DNA of 45,016 bases from an uncultured Planctomycetota bacterium (lineage in GTDB: Bacteria > Planctomycetota > Planctomycetia > Pirellulales > Thermoguttaceae), in NCBI GenBank assembly GCA_902766935.1, contig CACXFR010000116.1:1-45016 (forward strand), in the 5' to 3' direction. The position numbers and the translations under genes were made by a program. The notes beneath the pieces were generated by a model that did no database searches, was not told the DNA's origin, and was given only the letters and a program-made list of their open reading frames with translations. Below are positions 42,705-45,016 of this stretch, piece after piece (position 1 is the first letter of the stretch; every line of letters starts with the position of its first letter).

Positions 42705-45016
42705 ATGATCTGGACGTGTAAATACTGGCTCTGGAGCCTCTGGCTCCTTCCGATTCTGGCCTGGCTCTTCCGGCGCGCGGCGACGGGCGCCGAGCGGAAC
42801 AGGAAGCTCTTCGCCGAGCCGCCGATGAGCGAACGTCTGGCGCCGGCGCGCAGCGGCGCGCGCGGCGCGCTGCGCGCCGCGCTGATCCTGGCGGGGGTCG
42901 CGATGCTCCTTATCGCGGCGGCCGGTCCGCGCGGCGGGGGAGAATCGATCCGCGTCGAGCGGAAAGGGGCGGACATTCAGATTCTGCTGGACATCTCCCG
43001 TTCGATGCTTTCCGACGACGTCAGTCCGAACCGTCTCGAAAGCGCCAAACTCGACATCAGCGATCTTCTCGAACGGCTCCGGGGAGACCGCGCCGGTCTG
43101 ATCGCCTTCGCCGGCCGGCCGACGGTAAAGATTCCGCTGACCCGCGACGCCGAGTTCTTCCGCGAGGCGCTCCGGCCCCTTTCGGCGGCCGACGCGCCGC
43201 GGGGGGGAACGGCGATCGGCGAGGCGATCCGCCTGGCCCTGCGCGCGGTCGACGACGACAGTTCGCGCGACCGGGCGATCCTTCTGATCACCGACGGCGA
43301 AGACCACGAGTCCGACGCGCTCGAAGCCGCCGGCCAAGCCGCGGCGGCGGGCGTGAAGATTTACACCGTCGCGATCGGCGACGACGACCGGGGGGGGCGG
43401 ATTCCCCTCTACAACGACCGCGGCGAACTCACCGGCTATCAGAAATACAAGGGAAAAGAGATCCGCACCAAGGCCGACCGCGGCCTTTTGCGTCAGATCG
43501 CCGAAAAGACCGGCGGGGCGTTCCTCGACATGGGAAAGACGCCGACCGACCTGGGGGCGTTCTACCGAAAGTCGATCCGTCTGGATCGTTCCGGCTCCGG
43601 CGAAGAGAACCGCCGTGTCTGGAAAGAGAAATACCAGCCGCCGCTTCTGGCCGGTTTGGTTCTCACCTTCTTCGGCTGCGCGCTTTCCCCCTGGCGCGCC
43701 GAACGAAAGGCGGCCGCGGCGCTCCTTCTGGCCGTTCTCCTTCTTCCCCTTTCGGGCGGGTCCGTCTCGGCCGCGTCCGACGACGGCGTCGACTTTTTCG
43801 ACGTGCCGGCCGACGGGCGGAGTTCGGAAGACGAACCGGCGGCGGAGCCTCTCCCCGCGGCGGAACCTTCGCCCGCGGCGGACCGGAACGCCGAAAACTC
43901 CGGGACGTTCGAAGAGGAACCCGATCCGAACCTGACCGCCGAAGATCTGTATAACACCGCCTGCGAACTGGCCGCGCGGGGCGAGACCGACCGCGCCGAA
44001 CTCTGCCTGAGGCGGGGGCTCGACGCGGCGCGTCCGCGCGAGAAATCGCTCCGCGCCCGGCTACGGTACAATCTCGGCGTCTTACTGGCGGGACGGCTCG
44101 AAGCCGAGGCGGAAAAGGTTTTCGGCGAGACAGGCGGCGAGGCGGAAAAAGAGCCCGCCGCGCCCGGCACGGCGGATTCCGCCGCCGACGGGAACGGGGC
44201 GGCCGCCCCGCGCGACGCGGTCGCCGACTACCGCCGCGGCGCCGAAAGGCGGCGTGCGGCGCTCGACGAACTGCTGAACAAAACCTCCCAAGCGGCGGCG
44301 GTGCTGCGCGCCGCGGCGGCCGACGGCGGCGGGAAACTCCGCGGCGACGCCCTGCGCGGCAGCGACCTTCTCCTCTCCTGGGGAGAGGGGCAGTCGCGCG
44401 CCTTCGCCGAAAAGGAACGGGAAAAGCGCGCCGAACTCTTCGCGCCGGCCGACCAGCTCCGCTGGCTCGACGAGGAGCTGACGCGTCCGTTCGAAGAGCG
44501 CGTCTCGGCGGAAGAGCCCCGCCGCGCCGGCGAGTGGCAGAAGATTTACGAACAGGGCGAAGATCTCGCCGAACGGAAAGCCGATCTGGAGAGCCTCCTC
44601 GAAAAAGGAACGTTCCGCGACGACGAGAATCCGGACGACGCCGCCGCGCGGCTCGAACACGCCGAAAGCGGGCTGGCGGCGCTCGGCGCCGCCGCCGAGA
44701 CCTATTCCGCCGGCGGCGAATCGGCCGTCGACGCGCTGGGCGGCGCGCTCGCCGAACTCGACCTTGCCCGGCTCACCTACGACGATTACCCGGCGGTCGT
44801 TCGCGACGCCGTCGCGCGTCAGGAAGAGATCGTCAAAAAGTGCGGCGTCTCCGCCGAACCGAAACCGGACGCCGAAGACGCCGAAAAGCCCCTCGCGCGG
44901 GAGGCGCTTCTGGCGCGGGGGGGCGCGGTCGCCCGCCGCCTGGACCGGATGACCGCCGACGCACAGAAGGAATTCGCCGAACGGCCGTACGCCGAAGAGG
45001 AAAAGGAAGAAGCCGA
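42705..45016 (+). CDS. VWA-domain membrane protein, BatB-like with long C-terminal extension (partial at window end)
   Basis: Open to the window edge (about 770 codons seen, no stop). Two N-terminal hydrophobic segments (about 6-22 and 56-75) are followed by a VWA domain with intact MIDAS (DISRS at about 97-101; GGTAIGEAI; ITDGEDHES), then transmembrane-like stretches near 311-327 and 335-352. The remaining ~400 residues are Ala/Glu/Arg-rich and helical with a TPR-like segment (AEDLYNTACELAARGETDRA, about 411-430), suggesting BatB and BatC functions in one chain. The ATG at 42705 directly follows the BatA-like stop (TAA 42702-42704). I read the frame through to the end and saw no stop codon; a terminal BatC or BatE may follow outside the window. 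Confidence 0.82.
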   Translation, partial: MIWTCKYWLWSLWLLPILAWLFRRAATGAERNRKLFAEPPMSERLAPARSGARGALRAALILAGVAMLLIAAAGPRGGGESIRVERKGADIQILLDISRSMLSDDVSPNRLESAKLDISDLLERLRGDRAGLIAFAGRPTVKIPLTRDAEFFREALRPLSAADAPRGGTAIGEAIRLALRAVDDDSSRDRAILLITDGEDHESDALEAAGQAAAAGVKIYTVAIGDDDRGGRIPLYNDRGELTGYQKYKGKEIRTKADRGLLRQIAEKTGGAFLDMGKTPTDLGAFYRKSIRLDRSGSGEENRRVWKEKYQPPLLAGLVLTFFGCALSPWRAERKAAAALLLAVLLLPLSGGSVSAASDDGVDFFDVPADGRSSEDEPAAEPLPAAEPSPAADRNAENSGTFEEEPDPNLTAEDLYNTACELAARGETDRAELCLRRGLDAARPREKSLRARLRYNLGVLLAGRLEAEAEKVFGETGGEAEKEPAAPGTADSAADGNGAAAPRDAVADYRRGAERRRAALDELLNKTSQAAAVLRAAAADGGGKLRGDALRGSDLLLSWGEGQSRAFAEKEREKRAELFAPADQLRWLDEELTRPFEERVSAEEPRRAGEWQKIYEQGEDLAERKADLESLLEKGTFRDDENPDDAAARLEHAESGLAALGAAAETYSAGGESAVDALGGALAELDLARLTYDDYPAVVRDAVARQEEIVKKCGVSAEPKPDAEDAEKPLAREALLARGGAVARRLDRMTADAQKEFAERPYAEEEKEEA

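Overview
The window reads as one chromosome stretch of a GC-rich, LPS-making Gram-negative bacterium, most probably a Planctomycetota member. This is an inference from the combination of two GroELs, TPR-CHAT and HEAT-repeat exported proteins, a MoxR/DUF58/VWA cluster, LpxK, -24/-12 (sigma-54) promoters, and conserved proteins I cannot name. There are no rRNA or tRNA genes, no CRISPR array and no insertion sequence. Genes are densely packed and often start with TTG or GTG behind a good ribosome binding site.

Layout. 1-9.6 kb: an anchored HEAT-like protein, thiL, a coiled-coil protein, a small helix-turn-helix regulator behind a textbook sigma-54 promoter, an HtrA-type protease, lpxK and a cytochrome-b561-like membrane protein. 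9.9-15.4 kb: a tight three-gene module (TerB_N/TerB_C protein, BrxD-like P-loop ATPase, Lhr/BrxHI-like helicase) with its own TTGACA-17-TACGAT promoter; it looks like a DNA-processing or anti-phage system without the rest of BREX. 15.5-17.6 kb: HAD phosphatase, macro-domain protein, nitroreductase. 17.7-21.6 kb: cyclophilin-xseB-ispA-dxs, ending in a bidirectional terminator. 21.7-27.5 kb (minus): a groEL-groES-groEL-dnaJ-grpE chaperone operon behind a second perfect sigma-54 promoter with a 29-bp palindrome near -119. 27.6-28.9 kb (minus): an unusual csrA in which two CsrA domains are fused, and ispF. 29.2-34.9 kb: a small L7/L12-like protein (plus) facing tatD-tcdA-ruvX-CHAT protein (minus). 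35.1-38.5 kb: a putative lipoprotein, an AmrS-type radical SAM enzyme, and a large secreted alpha/beta hydrolase (minus). 38.7-45.0 kb: a MoxR-DUF58-BatD-like-VWA-VWA operon running off the window.

Themes. Isoprenoid precursor synthesis is represented three times (dxs, ispA, ispF). Protein quality control is concentrated in one large operon that appears to be under RpoN and an unknown enhancer-binding protein. The most unusual items are (1) the single-chain double CsrA, in which each half has lost a different part of the RNA-binding surface so that exactly one composite site remains, (2) the sigma-54-controlled chaperone operon, and (3) the TerB/BrxD/helicase module.
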